The notes beneath the pieces were generated by a model. The model worked only from the letters and a program-made list of their open reading frames with translations, was not told where the DNA came from and made no database searches. Positions 57,901-64,000 of a stretch of 64,000 bases of DNA are shown one piece after another. This stretch comes from Flavobacteriales bacterium MED-G22. Its GTDB lineage: Bacteria > Bacteroidota > Bacteroidia > Flavobacteriales > Flavobacteriaceae. The stretch lies in contig NTKF01000001.1 of assembly GCA_002457295.1 (NCBI GenBank), positions 50,283-114,282 on the forward strand, in the 5' to 3' direction. The number at the start of each line of letters is the position of its first letter. Position 1 is the first letter of the stretch. The position numbers and the translations under genes were made by a program.

Positions 57901-58293
57901 ACAAATCCAGATGAAACCATGTCGGGATGGCAATTTCGACTGAAAGCAAGTTTAGTCTATGCAGCTTGTGAAACATTTATTTTTAGTGATCCAATACAAA
58001 TTATCAACGAAGCACTTACCTTTTTGAATGCCTTTTCTCCAAATGGAGATGGAATTAATGATACCTGGGAAATTGAAGGGGCTTTGTCTTTTCCAAACAA
58101 CAGACTCACCATATACAACAGATGGGAACAAAAAGTTTTTGAAAAGTCAAATTATCAAAACGATTGGAATGGAACCACAAACAGGATAAACAATTCCAAC
58201 ACAAATGAATTACCTAACGGTGTATATTTCTATTTCTTTGAGGAAGAACCTAATGGGAGGCTTCACAAAGGATTTATTTTTCTTAAAAGATGA
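51919..58293 (+). CDS. giant repeat adhesin-like protein with T9SS type B (gliding) C-terminal domain
   Basis: A 2124-residue surface protein. Signal peptide about 1-22 (ends SRGQ). Order: an N-terminal region of about 500 residues resembling IgGFc-binding/adhesin domains; a calcium-repeat DSDGVNDNIDLDIDNDG at about 568; a second Asp-rich unit at about 770-840; an Ig-like domain (about 840-940); seven Calx-beta-like repeats (about 945-1753); an Asp-rich thrombospondin type 3 array (about 1754-1930); an Ig-like domain; and the terminal type B sorting domain FSPNGDGINDTWEIEG to GFIFLKR. The start is TTG. The PorP/SprF gene overlaps its stop by 4 bases, which is the standard partner arrangement for type B cargo such as SprB. 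Confidence 0.9.
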   Translation: MIKKTVAFIVFFLVAFCSRGQLSTIHYIPPITSSDDNRNEYPNEQSIFISTPSTANINFTIQPVGEPTSNYITGTLNKTNPVEYAISGGRDSRFHVRKGSISTVLNNMGFIIQTSEPSYVSVRIRSADELQAGALVSKGSVGLGKVFRTGMFTNGTINSLSTMMNFISIMATKDNTNVTFSDIQAGVNLYNFSQRPLTANYSTTIKLDRGETYVLAADIIENTSYPAALVGALISSDQEIAVNVGSTNGTFDNGTQGGRDYGIDQIVPIDRVGTEYIFLKGDGYDDIENIVIVVHEDNTAIYINGNSTAVATKNAGEYHLIEGTNYTTDESLYVSTSKPVYAFQGIGGTGNSANQALFFVPPLSCNVAGTLETIPKINEVGNANNFTGKVFLYTNNGATVTLTDNDNTNASISGVLAGGVNVDSRSITGANYIAYEITNLDGDVSFFSDKELYVNYFNINGAATSGGFYAGFNSDPQVDLDRPDVSGDFCLPNVQLLASGVQNLDSFSWYFDALSGGGFVSLNNANNPFLPSLPGKYKLIGQTQCGSNPIQYYESDPVTVSNCPPDFDSDGVNDNIDLDIDNDGILNNYESLGEVLINVSDPLNPSTAQGDSFSTTFTSTGASSLSGDGIGNLTSTVAVGASSNILRYAFGSPLNVELSPSLGASRTVLDDESFSFQSLPTSKTITLLNPDNQLLIDIDFDGIFESGITEFSANQISFKYNSTPSGNTPSTFHAEQIESVEFIHTNNNTTQISSLDFNIKLSHYQRDTDLKGDADAYDLDSDDDGCYDTREAGFLDEDSNGILGVNPVSVDANGRVTGQGGYTRPADGNSNGVDDFLQQGSILSFTAQPQAQSVCISETALFFVGTTPTSSSFVYQWQQLDGSNWNDLSNGGSYTGATSQVLFITPTDLSLHQKQYRVKVWSTDYICPIISNPTQLFVGTPALLLSALNLIEGESGTVQTIQLSLVSTPTSDVVFNLSNPDPTEAILSPNNLTFTPLNYNTPQDISITPQQDFIIDGDITFTASLTVDGVLTTNCYSTLSDELITITILDEDSVGFFITPLDNITDENGDTGSFSIQLTAIPTASVTLGLSSNDATEGAVQSEVVFTPANWNIPQTIVVTGQPDPIPIHDGAINYFVITGNVSSTDVNYNALDGSTIPDVPFTNQDNNAPGIVINVVGGDTTTNESGDTMIVEFTLLSQPLGGADVSLPLSLSGPTGEASLSNSLLVIENANWNDPSLNRVIITGLDDNVKDGDIPMILVTGNPQSLDTPYDDLEDTDVANVAFQNLDNDNAGYSLTPISNNLLEEGNSAYFSIVLDAAPLSTVRFTITANDSSEAILAGGYDQITFSSSNWNVPQRVYINSEDDFEIDGDQISIINVAVNPSSDSLFASLSAQSLAVITEDNDAAGVIITPRDPLTSEDGEKGFFEIQLKTKPTAPVSIFFESSNSLEASVETSVVFDSTNWNVPQKIVVVGLDDDPPVADGAQNYTINIIQLISIDSYYNALAIDQLPTVAMINQDNDSPAVILKVYDDDYATSEAQDSIRIGFKLVSKPTSNVTVPLSLGLHPDEMTLMQSQIIITPSGWDNFESNTVYLVGVDDPLIDGDQEVSFITGAPSSSDSFYASLTADQIADLTLQNLDDDIAALEISEPEVLSEDQNNTSITVALATIPNDKVVLIIEVSDPTEVLLLQTQLNFDVSDWFVPQTLALFGVDDPYFDGDISSYLSIRPSTETLDTNYSMLPEQQVALLTLDNEIDTDDDGVEDTKDNCPNSINPTQEDMDQDGIGDLCDDDIDGDGVLNSKEIDDNTNPRNNCSFLEESITLPITSPKDCDNDGVANALDLDDDNDGILDTLESDFDFDQDGIPNSLDLDSDNDGCLDVIEAGFDDADADGVLGTSPIQTDGEGLVVGQGGYETPIDINNNARYDFLETIETLEIQSPSERQVSFEKNVPLVLNYSLLISNNIELEWQSDFGENSWNSLQEGVQYIGVNSSQLTITNPDETMSGWQFRLKASLVYAACETFIFSDPIQIINEALTFLNAFSPNGDGINDTWEIEGALSFPNNRLTIYNRWEQKVFEKSNYQNDWNGTTNRINNSNTNELPNGVYFYFFEEEPNGRLHKGFIFLKR
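54750..57177 (+). repeat. seven tandem repeats of about 350 bp in the adhesin gene
   Basis: Each unit codes for about 117 residues and contains the landmark N/DW-x-VPQ-x-V-x-GxDD followed by a DGD step. The landmark starts near 54910, 55242, 55609, 55965, 56298, 56659 and 57007, spacings of 332-367 bases. The units resemble Calx-beta-type domains and have diverged clearly from each other, so this is an old array. Confidence 0.75.
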
Positions 58294-59234
58294 GGCAATT
58301 GACAAAACATAAAATAGGGGCATTTTTCTTTTTCCTTCTTCTAGGGAAAAGTCTTCTTTGGGCGCAGCAAGAAGTAAGTTTCAATCAATACATGTTTTTG
58401 CATCAAACGATAAATGCAGGCTATGCAGGGTCAAAAAACTATGGTAGCCTAACAGCAATAAATCGCTCACAGTGGGTTGGGTTTGAGGGAGGTCCCTCCT
58501 CACAAAGTTTTTCATACAACAGAGCAAGAGGAAAAAAGAATATGGGGTTTGCTATAAGTGGCCTTTATGATCGCATAGGACCTATAACCACATCTCAAGC
58601 AGCTTTTGATGTGTCTTATCAACTCAAATTGAACAACAAGGAACATTATTTAGGAGTAGGTATAAAACTGTCTTCGATTTGGTTGTCTTTGAATGAATCA
58701 ATTTTGATTGCAAAAACATTAGGAGATCCCGCTTTATTTTCTAATTCTAATCAGATTGATCCTAATATTGGTTTTGGAATTTATTATCAAACACCAAAGT
58801 TTTATGCAGGATTTTCAATGCCTAAAATGATAGAAAACCCTGAAGTTTTTATTCAGCGGCACGCCTTTTTTATTGCAGGCAATCTTCTAAAAGTAGGAGA
58901 ATCGCTTGAATTGAAAACAAGTCTTTTATTCAGAAGAACAGAGGGTGTTCAGTTAGGATATGACATAAGTTCTTTGTTATACTTTAATAGAACACTTTGG
59001 GTAGGTCCCCAAATCAAAAATGTGAATAATTTGAGTAGCCCTTTTTCACAATCAGGTGTTGGGTTAAGTTTTTTGGGAGGTGTTCATCTTGGACAATCAT
59101 TGAGCCTGGGCTATGCCTATGGGAACGCTGTGGGTATATCAAATGCTGAAAATGTTAGTTCTCATGAAATTTTTTTACGATATGATTTATCTCCAAAAGT
59201 TTTAGGTATATTACGTTCACCCAGACTTTTCTAA
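58290..59234 (+). CDS. PorP/SprF family T9SS outer-membrane protein
   Basis: A 314-residue protein with a signal peptide (ends LLWAQ) and the family opening QEVSFNQYMFLHQTINAGYA and GSKNYGSLTAINRSQWVGFEG. It is a beta-barrel protein ending ILRSPRLF, slightly modified from the usual terminal strand. PorP/SprF proteins hold type B T9SS cargo at the outer membrane; in Flavobacterium SprF is needed for SprB display. It overlaps the cargo gene upstream and is 3 bases before the OmpA gene, so all three are one operon. Confidence 0.92.
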   Translation: MRQLTKHKIGAFFFFLLLGKSLLWAQQEVSFNQYMFLHQTINAGYAGSKNYGSLTAINRSQWVGFEGGPSSQSFSYNRARGKKNMGFAISGLYDRIGPITTSQAAFDVSYQLKLNNKEHYLGVGIKLSSIWLSLNESILIAKTLGDPALFSNSNQIDPNIGFGIYYQTPKFYAGFSMPKMIENPEVFIQRHAFFIAGNLLKVGESLELKTSLLFRRTEGVQLGYDISSLLYFNRTLWVGPQIKNVNNLSSPFSQSGVGLSFLGGVHLGQSLSLGYAYGNAVGISNAENVSSHEIFLRYDLSPKVLGILRSPRLF

Positions 59235-59237
59235 ACA

Positions 59238-61385
59238 ATGAATAAGACAACGATACTTCTTTTTGTTTTTCTTTCTTTTATAGGCAACAGCCAAAAGAAT
59301 TTGTCAGAAACAGTTTCTCGAAGTATCAATTGGGGGAATTATTATTATAGTAATCAAGCCTATAAAAAAGCCATTGCTCAATGGAAAAAAACATACAACA
59401 CTTTGTCGCCCGAAACTTTGCTTTTGCTTTCAAAAGCATATGCTAAAATGGGTCAAAAGGACAGTGCTCAATTTCATTTGAGTCAAATTATTGATTCCCG
59501 TCATGTAGGGGTAGAAGATTATTATTTTTACGCTAGCCTGCTCTCAGAAGATGAAGTTTTGGCAAAAGAATATAGAGACAAAGCTTCACTATTACCTCTT
59601 GAAAAAAGAAACCCTAAAGAGCCAGAAGAAAAGACCGAAGACAGTTTGCTCATAAATCTGAAAAGAAACACACCCCTTTCAGAATTTGGAGCCAATATAG
59701 TTTCTCAAGGAGATCAGTTAACCTTTTATTTCTTGACACCTCAAAAAGAAGAATGGTCAAAAAAAATGCGAAGAAGAGTAATAAGCAGTTCAGAAGTATA
59801 CAATCTTCACAGAGGAAAGTTAACCCCGAACTTTGAAATTGATGAAGAAGTTATTTTGCCAACCAATCTGAATTCTATTTTTCAAGAGGGTCCCATTGCA
59901 GTGGATACTCTCCAAAAAATAATTTTTCTCTCTCGCAGTAGTGGTAAAATAGACAATAACAATAAAGTTCAAGTTGATCTTTATCGCTACAACTATGCTA
60001 AGTCCAACCAAATTCCCACTCCTATGCCTTTAAACATGGCTGGCTATAGTAGCCTTCATCCAGCAGTTGATTATCAAAATAATAGGCTTATTTTCTCCAG
60101 CGATCGTCCTGGGGGATTGGGTGGAATGGATCTTTATTATATTCCTTTGGACCAAACTGACGAATCAATTGAGCCAGTCAATCTAGGTACTGATATCAAT
60201 TCTGATAATAACGAAACCTTCCCTTTTATTACTTCAGATGGAACCCTTTTCTATACTAATGAAGCCAAAAACAGAAACGGTGATTTTGACATTAATATGG
60301 CAATTAAAGGGCCTGAAGATCGGTGGAAAACTTTTTTATTGCCTGAGCCCTACAATTCTAAAATGGACGATTTCTCTTTTGCTCTTCTTTTGGAGCAAGG
60401 GCTTGGAAGTCTTTCTTCAAACCGACCCGGAGGTAAGGGTAATGATGATCTTTATATGTTCTATTTTAAGCCTCAAATGAAAGCCATAGAAGAAGACTAT
60501 ACCTTTTCATTAAAAGACACCTTAGTAGTTCCTTTTGAGGGAGTTCTAACCAATGACCTAGAATTGATGTATGACCAAGATCCTCTTACACTTCTCGTAG
60601 AGAAGCAAGCTGTTTTATTAGATGAACCAAAAAATGGTCGAGTTCAATTGAATAAAAATGGTTCTTTTCTGTATAAAGCCACAACCTCTAAACCTGTTTT
60701 AGATTCTTTTGCCTACCAGATCCAATCTGATTTCTCTACTTCAAAAAAGGCTTGGGTCCGGCTGATTCCGAAAGAGGAGTCTATTCCTGAAGCGATAGTG
60801 GAAACTTTTCGCCCCATATATTATGATTTGGATAAAAATAATTTAAAAGAGTTTTATCAAGACCGAGCAGACGCAGTGATTGATGTGATGAATCAGTACC
60901 CCGAAATGGAAGTAGAGATGATCTCTTCCACAGACTGTCTTGGAAGTGCGAGTTATAATTTGAAGTTATCAGAACGAAGAACACAAACTATTTTAAATTA
61001 TGTGAGACCACATATATCTAATCCAGAACGTTTGCGAGGAAAAGGCATAGGCGAGTCTACAATCCCAAATAATGACAATAAAAACTATACCCTTTTTGCT
61101 GGTCATTTTCAGATCCTATCCAATGCCATAAGAAGACAAAAAAGACTCTTAGATCAAGGATTAGCAACAACCCTTAGAATCAAAAGAGATAGCATTTATG
61201 CGTTGGTCGTTCAAAACTATGATTATGCTTATGCCGCCCGTAAAGCAAAAGCAGCCCTCACAAAACAAGGGTTTGATTTAGTAATCATACCCTGTGACTG
61301 TTATCAAGAAACAGAAGAGGTACACCAAGAACAACGCAAAACGATTTTTAATATCATTACAATTGGAAGAAGAGAGCTAAAATAA
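59238..61385 (+). CDS. TPR/PD40/OmpA peptidoglycan-binding protein of the T9SS module (PorE-like)
   Basis: A 715-residue exported protein (signal peptide ends IGNSQ). Order: TPR-like helices (about 30-125), a WD40/PD40 propeller (about 140-410, with RLIFSSDRPGGLGGMDLYY and SLSSNRPGGKGNDDLYMFYF), an Ig/cadherin-like insert (about 415-510, with FEGVLTNDLELMYDQDPL) and an OmpA-like C-domain (about 520-715, with YDLDKNNLKEFYQDRADAVI and NLKLSERRTQTILNYV). This composition is that of the PorE-type protein that links T9SS parts to peptidoglycan. The Ig-like insert is uncommon. Third gene of the operon. Confidence 0.88.
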   Translation: MNKTTILLFVFLSFIGNSQKNLSETVSRSINWGNYYYSNQAYKKAIAQWKKTYNTLSPETLLLLSKAYAKMGQKDSAQFHLSQIIDSRHVGVEDYYFYASLLSEDEVLAKEYRDKASLLPLEKRNPKEPEEKTEDSLLINLKRNTPLSEFGANIVSQGDQLTFYFLTPQKEEWSKKMRRRVISSSEVYNLHRGKLTPNFEIDEEVILPTNLNSIFQEGPIAVDTLQKIIFLSRSSGKIDNNNKVQVDLYRYNYAKSNQIPTPMPLNMAGYSSLHPAVDYQNNRLIFSSDRPGGLGGMDLYYIPLDQTDESIEPVNLGTDINSDNNETFPFITSDGTLFYTNEAKNRNGDFDINMAIKGPEDRWKTFLLPEPYNSKMDDFSFALLLEQGLGSLSSNRPGGKGNDDLYMFYFKPQMKAIEEDYTFSLKDTLVVPFEGVLTNDLELMYDQDPLTLLVEKQAVLLDEPKNGRVQLNKNGSFLYKATTSKPVLDSFAYQIQSDFSTSKKAWVRLIPKEESIPEAIVETFRPIYYDLDKNNLKEFYQDRADAVIDVMNQYPEMEVEMISSTDCLGSASYNLKLSERRTQTILNYVRPHISNPERLRGKGIGESTIPNNDNKNYTLFAGHFQILSNAIRRQKRLLDQGLATTLRIKRDSIYALVVQNYDYAYAARKAKAALTKQGFDLVIIPCDCYQETEEVHQEQRKTIFNIITIGRRELK

Positions 61386-61413
61386 ATCAACTTATTTTTC
61401 TAAAAGCCTTGCT

Positions 61414-61809
61414 TTAATTTCTTCTAATTCCTTGAAAAAAATTTGGGTTTTTATATTGGATGAATTGAAAATAATTAAATAGCATATAATTTACTTCATA
61501 GCCATAGTCAATATGAAATTCATAAGGAATTCGAAAAGGGACGAGTTCATTATAAAACCCTTGATTGGCTAAATTATTCCATATGACGATATACCTTCTA
61601 TTGTATGACTCCAAATAAGGTTGAGAATAAAATCCCCTTGGTCTGGCATTACCCACCATCCATTGGTTGAATCCATTTTCTATGATGATGATTTCATATT
61701 CAGTTTTATCACTTTTTATGCGTAATGTATCAGTAGTTTCTAGCGTTTGTTCTTGACTATAGAGCAATTGACAAAACAAAATGATCATTAAATCCCAACT
61801 TATTTTCAA
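61414..61809 (-). CDS. DUF6146 family secreted protein
   Basis: A small exported protein; with the TTG start at 61809 it has 131 residues and a normal signal peptide MKISWDLMIILFCQLLYSQ. The domain has YEIIIIENGFNQWMVGNARP, FYSQPYLESYNRRYIVIWNN and IDYGYEVNYMLFNYFQFIQY, which fit DUF6146 of Bacteroidota. The frame stays open upstream into the PhyH gene (to 61977), but that extension is Arg/Lys-rich and unlike the family. GTG 61839 and ATG 61788 are other possible starts. It follows the PhyH gene by 17 bases on the same strand. Role unknown. Confidence 0.72.
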   Translation of the reverse strand: MKISWDLMIILFCQLLYSQEQTLETTDTLRIKSDKTEYEIIIIENGFNQWMVGNARPRGFYSQPYLESYNRRYIVIWNNLANQGFYNELVPFRIPYEFHIDYGYEVNYMLFNYFQFIQYKNPNFFQGIRRN

Positions 61810-61826
61810 CCTATTTTTTTTGGTTT

Positions 61827-62780
61827 TTATGAGCTCCACTTTTTTAGACCTAACAATTTTTCTCCTAATGAGTCGAGTGTAGCTGTTTGATATTTTTTCT
61901 GTTCCCAGTTTCTGGGGTCTCCTGGAAAAGCATATCCTTCTGGGGCAATGCGGTTTTTCCATGAATTGATTCTCCAATTTTTCAACCCCTCAGAGTCTTC
62001 CTCAGCTGGCAACATAGCAATATATTGTGCAATTCGAACCTTTTCACTTCGGTTGGCTCGAATGCCGTGGGGCAAACAACTATTAAAAATTAATAAATCT
62101 CCCGCTTCCATTTTTACTTTGGTGGGTTCAAAATCAGAAATGTCAGGAATGAATCTATTTCTATCTATAGGTTGTGTTTTTTTCCAACTATCATAATTTC
62201 TGTATAGTTCAGGGACACACTGGAATCCCCCAACATGTTCATCAGTTTGATCTGAAAGGGCAAGTACACCTTGCACATTGACGGGCTTTTCCTCTGGATC
62301 ATAATCCCAATGGATAAAGGCTTTGTATTCGAAGCCTGGGCGGATTGGAAAATTCAGATTAGCTCTATCAATACTCACCCAGAGTTTTTCTGTTCCCCAG
62401 ATGTCTACAAAGGCATCATAGACTCTTTTAGTCATACGATTATTCCATAAATATTGATGATTGTAACATTCTACCATACCGGTGTTGGCTAATTCTTTCA
62501 TTTTCATTTCGGCACGAGGAGCTTGATACCATGTAGAAGTATCATTTGGTATTTTTTCTTCAAACTCCCATAAAAAGGCTGCGGTCTGTTCAACTTGAGA
62601 TGGAGATATTGCTTTTTTGATGACCACATACCCTTGGGACTTCCAAAATTCCCAATCCGATTCACTCAAAACTCTTAATGGCAGGTTATTAGATCGATCG
62701 TTTAGTCTAAATTTATTTTCCTTAGAGGTTGATGGATTTCCAGGGATTTCTTTGTGATTATTGTTTATTGATGCGTTCAT
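61827..62780 (-). CDS. phytanoyl-CoA dioxygenase (PhyH) family protein
   Basis: A 317-residue Fe(II)/2-oxoglutarate oxygenase. The double-stranded beta-helix has the first two iron ligands in FIHWDYDPEEKP and the distal His and 2-oxoglutarate Arg in CLPHGIRANRSEKVRIAQY. Length and the GDLLIFNSCLPHG block fit PhyH proteins; substrates range from lipids to osmolytes and small metabolites and cannot be told here. The frame opens with TTG 62795, but ATG 62780 is used. About 40 residues at the N-terminus precede the recognisable domain. Confidence 0.83.
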   Translation of the reverse strand: MNASINNNHKEIPGNPSTSKENKFRLNDRSNNLPLRVLSESDWEFWKSQGYVVIKKAISPSQVEQTAAFLWEFEEKIPNDTSTWYQAPRAEMKMKELANTGMVECYNHQYLWNNRMTKRVYDAFVDIWGTEKLWVSIDRANLNFPIRPGFEYKAFIHWDYDPEEKPVNVQGVLALSDQTDEHVGGFQCVPELYRNYDSWKKTQPIDRNRFIPDISDFEPTKVKMEAGDLLIFNSCLPHGIRANRSEKVRIAQYIAMLPAEEDSEGLKNWRINSWKNRIAPEGYAFPGDPRNWEQKKYQTATLDSLGEKLLGLKKWSS

Positions 62781-62958
62781 ATTAATGCTAACCAAACCAC
62801 TTAAATGTATAAAAAAGATTTAAAATGCAATTTATATTGCCTCTCTGTTTAATTTTTGACAACTCAATATTTAACAAGTTGTGAATTTTTACCCCTAAAT
62901 TATTATCAATCCTAAAAATTAACCATCCTTTATTGTTGATATAAAAAAAAGGAACAAA

Positions 62959-62984
62959 TTGAAAATTAAATTAAAATAATTTTG
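62959..62984 (+). promoter_or_regulatory. promoter-like element in the PhyH upstream region
   Basis: TAATTTTG at 62977-62984 matches TAnnTTTG, with TTG at 62959-62961 (15-base spacer, short). A transcript from here would reach the terminator at 63083 after about 120 bases. Confidence 0.35.
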
Positions 62985-63066
62985 TCAAAATAGTTATTTC
63001 TTTGAACAAAATCTATGAGAAAGTAAAATTCACTGAATAATACATAATCTCACATATTTTTTATTT

Positions 63067-63074
63067 TAGTTTTG
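63067..63074 (+). promoter_or_regulatory. second -7 box, directly ahead of a terminator
   Basis: TAGTTTTG matches TAnnTTTG; the terminator stem begins 9 bases later. No -33 TTG at a fitting distance, so it may be chance in AT-rich sequence. Confidence 0.25.
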
Positions 63075-63082
63075 TTTGTTTT

Positions 63083-63111
63083 AACCCGCTCTTTACAAGC
63101 GGGTTTTTTTT
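63083..63111 (+). terminator. strong intrinsic terminator, plus strand
   Basis: AACCCGCT (63083-63090) pairs with AGCGGGTT (63098-63105) around a 7-base loop; T runs from 63104 to 63111. There is no plus-strand gene between it and 61385. Confidence 0.8.
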
Positions 63112-63187
63112 ATAGCACAACAATTCCCATTGATTTTTTTATTTACTATAAAAATGTTTAACTTTATGGATTCAATTACTATATGAA

Positions 63188-63304
63188 ATGAAAGAAATAA
63201 TTACTGCTAACTTCAACCCTGCTGAACGAAAGATCGTATATACTCGTTATAGTCGATTTAGAACCATAGTGTTTTTACTTAAACAACTGTTTAAGCGTTT
63301 TTAA
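63188..63304 (+). CDS. 38-residue small basic ORF, unknown
   Basis: An ATG-started ORF of 38 codons beginning MKEIITANFNPAERKIVYTR and ending LLKQLFKRF. The N-terminal half is polar and the C-terminal half is a hydrophobic-basic stretch that could form an amphipathic helix. Its codons look more protein-like than the surrounding AT-rich sequence, and a near-consensus -7 box (TAACTTTA, 63159-63166) precedes it. It ends 9 bases before the stop of the convergent membrane-protein gene. I do not recognise a family; it could be a chance ORF. Confidence 0.4.
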   Translation: MKEIITANFNPAERKIVYTRYSRFRTIVFLLKQLFKRF

Positions 63305-63312
63305 ATATTCTT

Positions 63313-64000
63313 CTAAAAAAATATCGGAAACAAAAAAGCGACACACCCTGCCCAGAGTAAATAAATGGGAAGAAAGGCTCCTATTTTATTTTCAATACTC
63401 TGATAATTTTTCATTTTTTTTAATCTAATCATAGCAACAGTTATGCTAGCTAAATGAGTGCTTACGATTACATTGAGTCCCAAAATAGCCAATCTATTTG
63501 CAGAAAGACCAAAACTAAGCATCCGATAACCAATTGCGCTCAAGGCGATAATATTATCTATCAAACACACTACAGCCAGACAAATTAATAGATACACCCA
63601 ACCTTTTTTTTTGGAGGATTTTGTGGAACCACTTAAGGAAAATAGTATGAGTCCCAAAATGGCAAAAAGAATTATATTAAACAACAGCAGTACACTACGA
63701 TCTTTAAATACAGATGCTTCTGCAAATGGAAGACTCGCTGAAAAAAGAACTAATGTTAATAATGCAAAGGGCGTAAAAAGGGTAGCAATGAGAGATGACA
63801 CCTTATCAACAAGAAAAAGATTATGTAATAAAATAAATAGAGCCAACACCGGAACGACTGCCAATCCCCAAGGAGCAATATGTTGAAAATAAAAGGCGCT
63901 AAATTCAAATCCAATCAATGCAAATAGCCCAACAGCTAGTAATGAAAATAGCACACCACCCAAAATAATGAGCCCTATAAGCAGGAGATGATCACCGCTC
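63313..64000 (-). CDS. polytopic membrane protein, 5' end outside window (possibly DUF4153-like)
   Basis: At least 229 residues of a protein with six or more hydrophobic segments; the frame is still open at the window edge, reading DHLLLIGLIILGGVLFSLLA on entry, so the true start is beyond 64000. The internal TTG at 63963 is not a credible start. Near the edge, FYFQHIAPWGLAVVPVLALF resembles DUF4153 membrane proteins of Bacteroidota, but I am not sure. A cytosolic loop GSTKSSKKKG separates two hydrophobic groups. Confidence 0.6.
   Translation of the reverse strand, partial: SGDHLLLIGLIILGGVLFSLLAVGLFALIGFEFSAFYFQHIAPWGLAVVPVLALFILLHNLFLVDKVSSLIATLFTPFALLTLVLFSASLPFAEASVFKDRSVLLLFNIILFAILGLILFSLSGSTKSSKKKGWVYLLICLAVVCLIDNIIALSAIGYRMLSFGLSANRLAILGLNVIVSTHLASITVAMIRLKKMKNYQSIENKIGAFLPIYLLWAGCVAFLFPIFF

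Larger units (their letters stand above)
62990..63111 (+). ncRNA. candidate small RNA of about 120 bases
   Basis: Bounded by a promoter-like element and a strong terminator, with no ORF worth calling inside. A second -7 box at 63067-63074 would instead give an RNA of about 30 bases consisting of little more than the terminator. Sequence alone cannot show that either is transcribed. Confidence 0.25.
62781..63187. other. long AT-rich gene-free region with promoter-like boxes and one terminator
   Basis: Only short AT-rich sequence without coding character. It holds two perfect -7 boxes on the plus strand (62977-62984 and 63067-63074) and a strong terminator (63083-63111), each listed separately. 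No clear promoter of the minus-strand PhyH gene was found. Confidence 0.5.

Noticed and set aside
61810..61977. N-terminal extension of the DUF6146 protein overlapping the PhyH gene, possible fusion
   Set aside because: The extension is antisense-independent but reads in another frame of the PhyH gene, is unusually Arg/Lys-rich and lies before a good signal peptide.

Overview
The window is a typical chromosome segment of a low-GC, probably marine member of the Flavobacteriaceae (Bacteroidota). Lineage markers are the gldE-gldD gliding pair beside ssb and mutY, a PorP/SprF protein with a type B type IX secretion (T9SS) cargo, DUF4270, DUF2490 and DUF6146 proteins, an epsilon subunit of ATP synthase without its helical domain, many TonB receptors and lipoproteins, TAnnTTTG-type -7 promoter boxes, and little sign of Shine-Dalgarno sequences. 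I saw no rRNA, tRNA, CRISPR array, insertion sequence or phage.

Layout. 1-2307: the 3' part of a glycogen/starch synthase-like gene and a DUF4270 lipoprotein carrying an Asp-rich calcium-repeat insert. 2304-7018 (minus): a GntP permease with glycerate kinase, a YpdA-type flavoprotein and a PlsC-type acyltransferase. 7267-14096 (plus): a TonB receptor, atpD-atpC and a BtuB-like receptor. 14099-16778 (minus): recX, rng, a 29-residue very basic protein not found by ordinary ORF calling, and an HU protein; the leader between the small gene and rng holds three perfect hairpins. 16877-20294 (plus): mutY, ssb, gldE, gldD. 20291-24114 (minus): a heavy-metal-associated lipoprotein and a pair of M16 peptidases. 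24239-28179 (plus): a secreted protein, tesB, a DUF2490 protein, a PHP phosphoesterase and a SET-domain protein.

28503-39791 is one close-packed six-gene minus-strand unit: sialate O-acetylesterase, DUF1080, GH20 hexosaminidase, a beta-propeller/amidohydrolase fusion, a GT2 glycosyltransferase and a PQQ dehydrogenase with a built-in cytochrome c. It looks like envelope-side glycan deacetylation, cleavage and oxidation. The gluconate-type GntP permease on the plus strand (40619-41935), an inositol-type dehydrogenase with a Na+ symporter (43889-46488), an OprB porin and the trehalose genes (GH15 and a TPS-TPP fusion) extend the carbohydrate theme. Three small genes of unknown function lie at 42126-43731 beside a possible gene remnant.

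51919-61385 is a T9SS/gliding module: a 2124-residue adhesin-like protein with seven tandem repeats of about 117 residues and a type B C-terminal domain, a PorP/SprF partner and a TPR/PD40/OmpA protein. The right end holds a DUF6146 protein, a PhyH dioxygenase, a 38-codon orphan ORF and a membrane protein cut by the window edge.

The least explained signals are three strong plus-strand intrinsic terminators with no plus-strand gene close upstream (28473, 43828, 63083), two of them preceded by promoter-like boxes and so possible small RNAs; the rng leader; and -7 boxes so close to start codons that they either move the start (atpD, the metal-binding lipoprotein) or imply a near-leaderless mRNA (ypdA).
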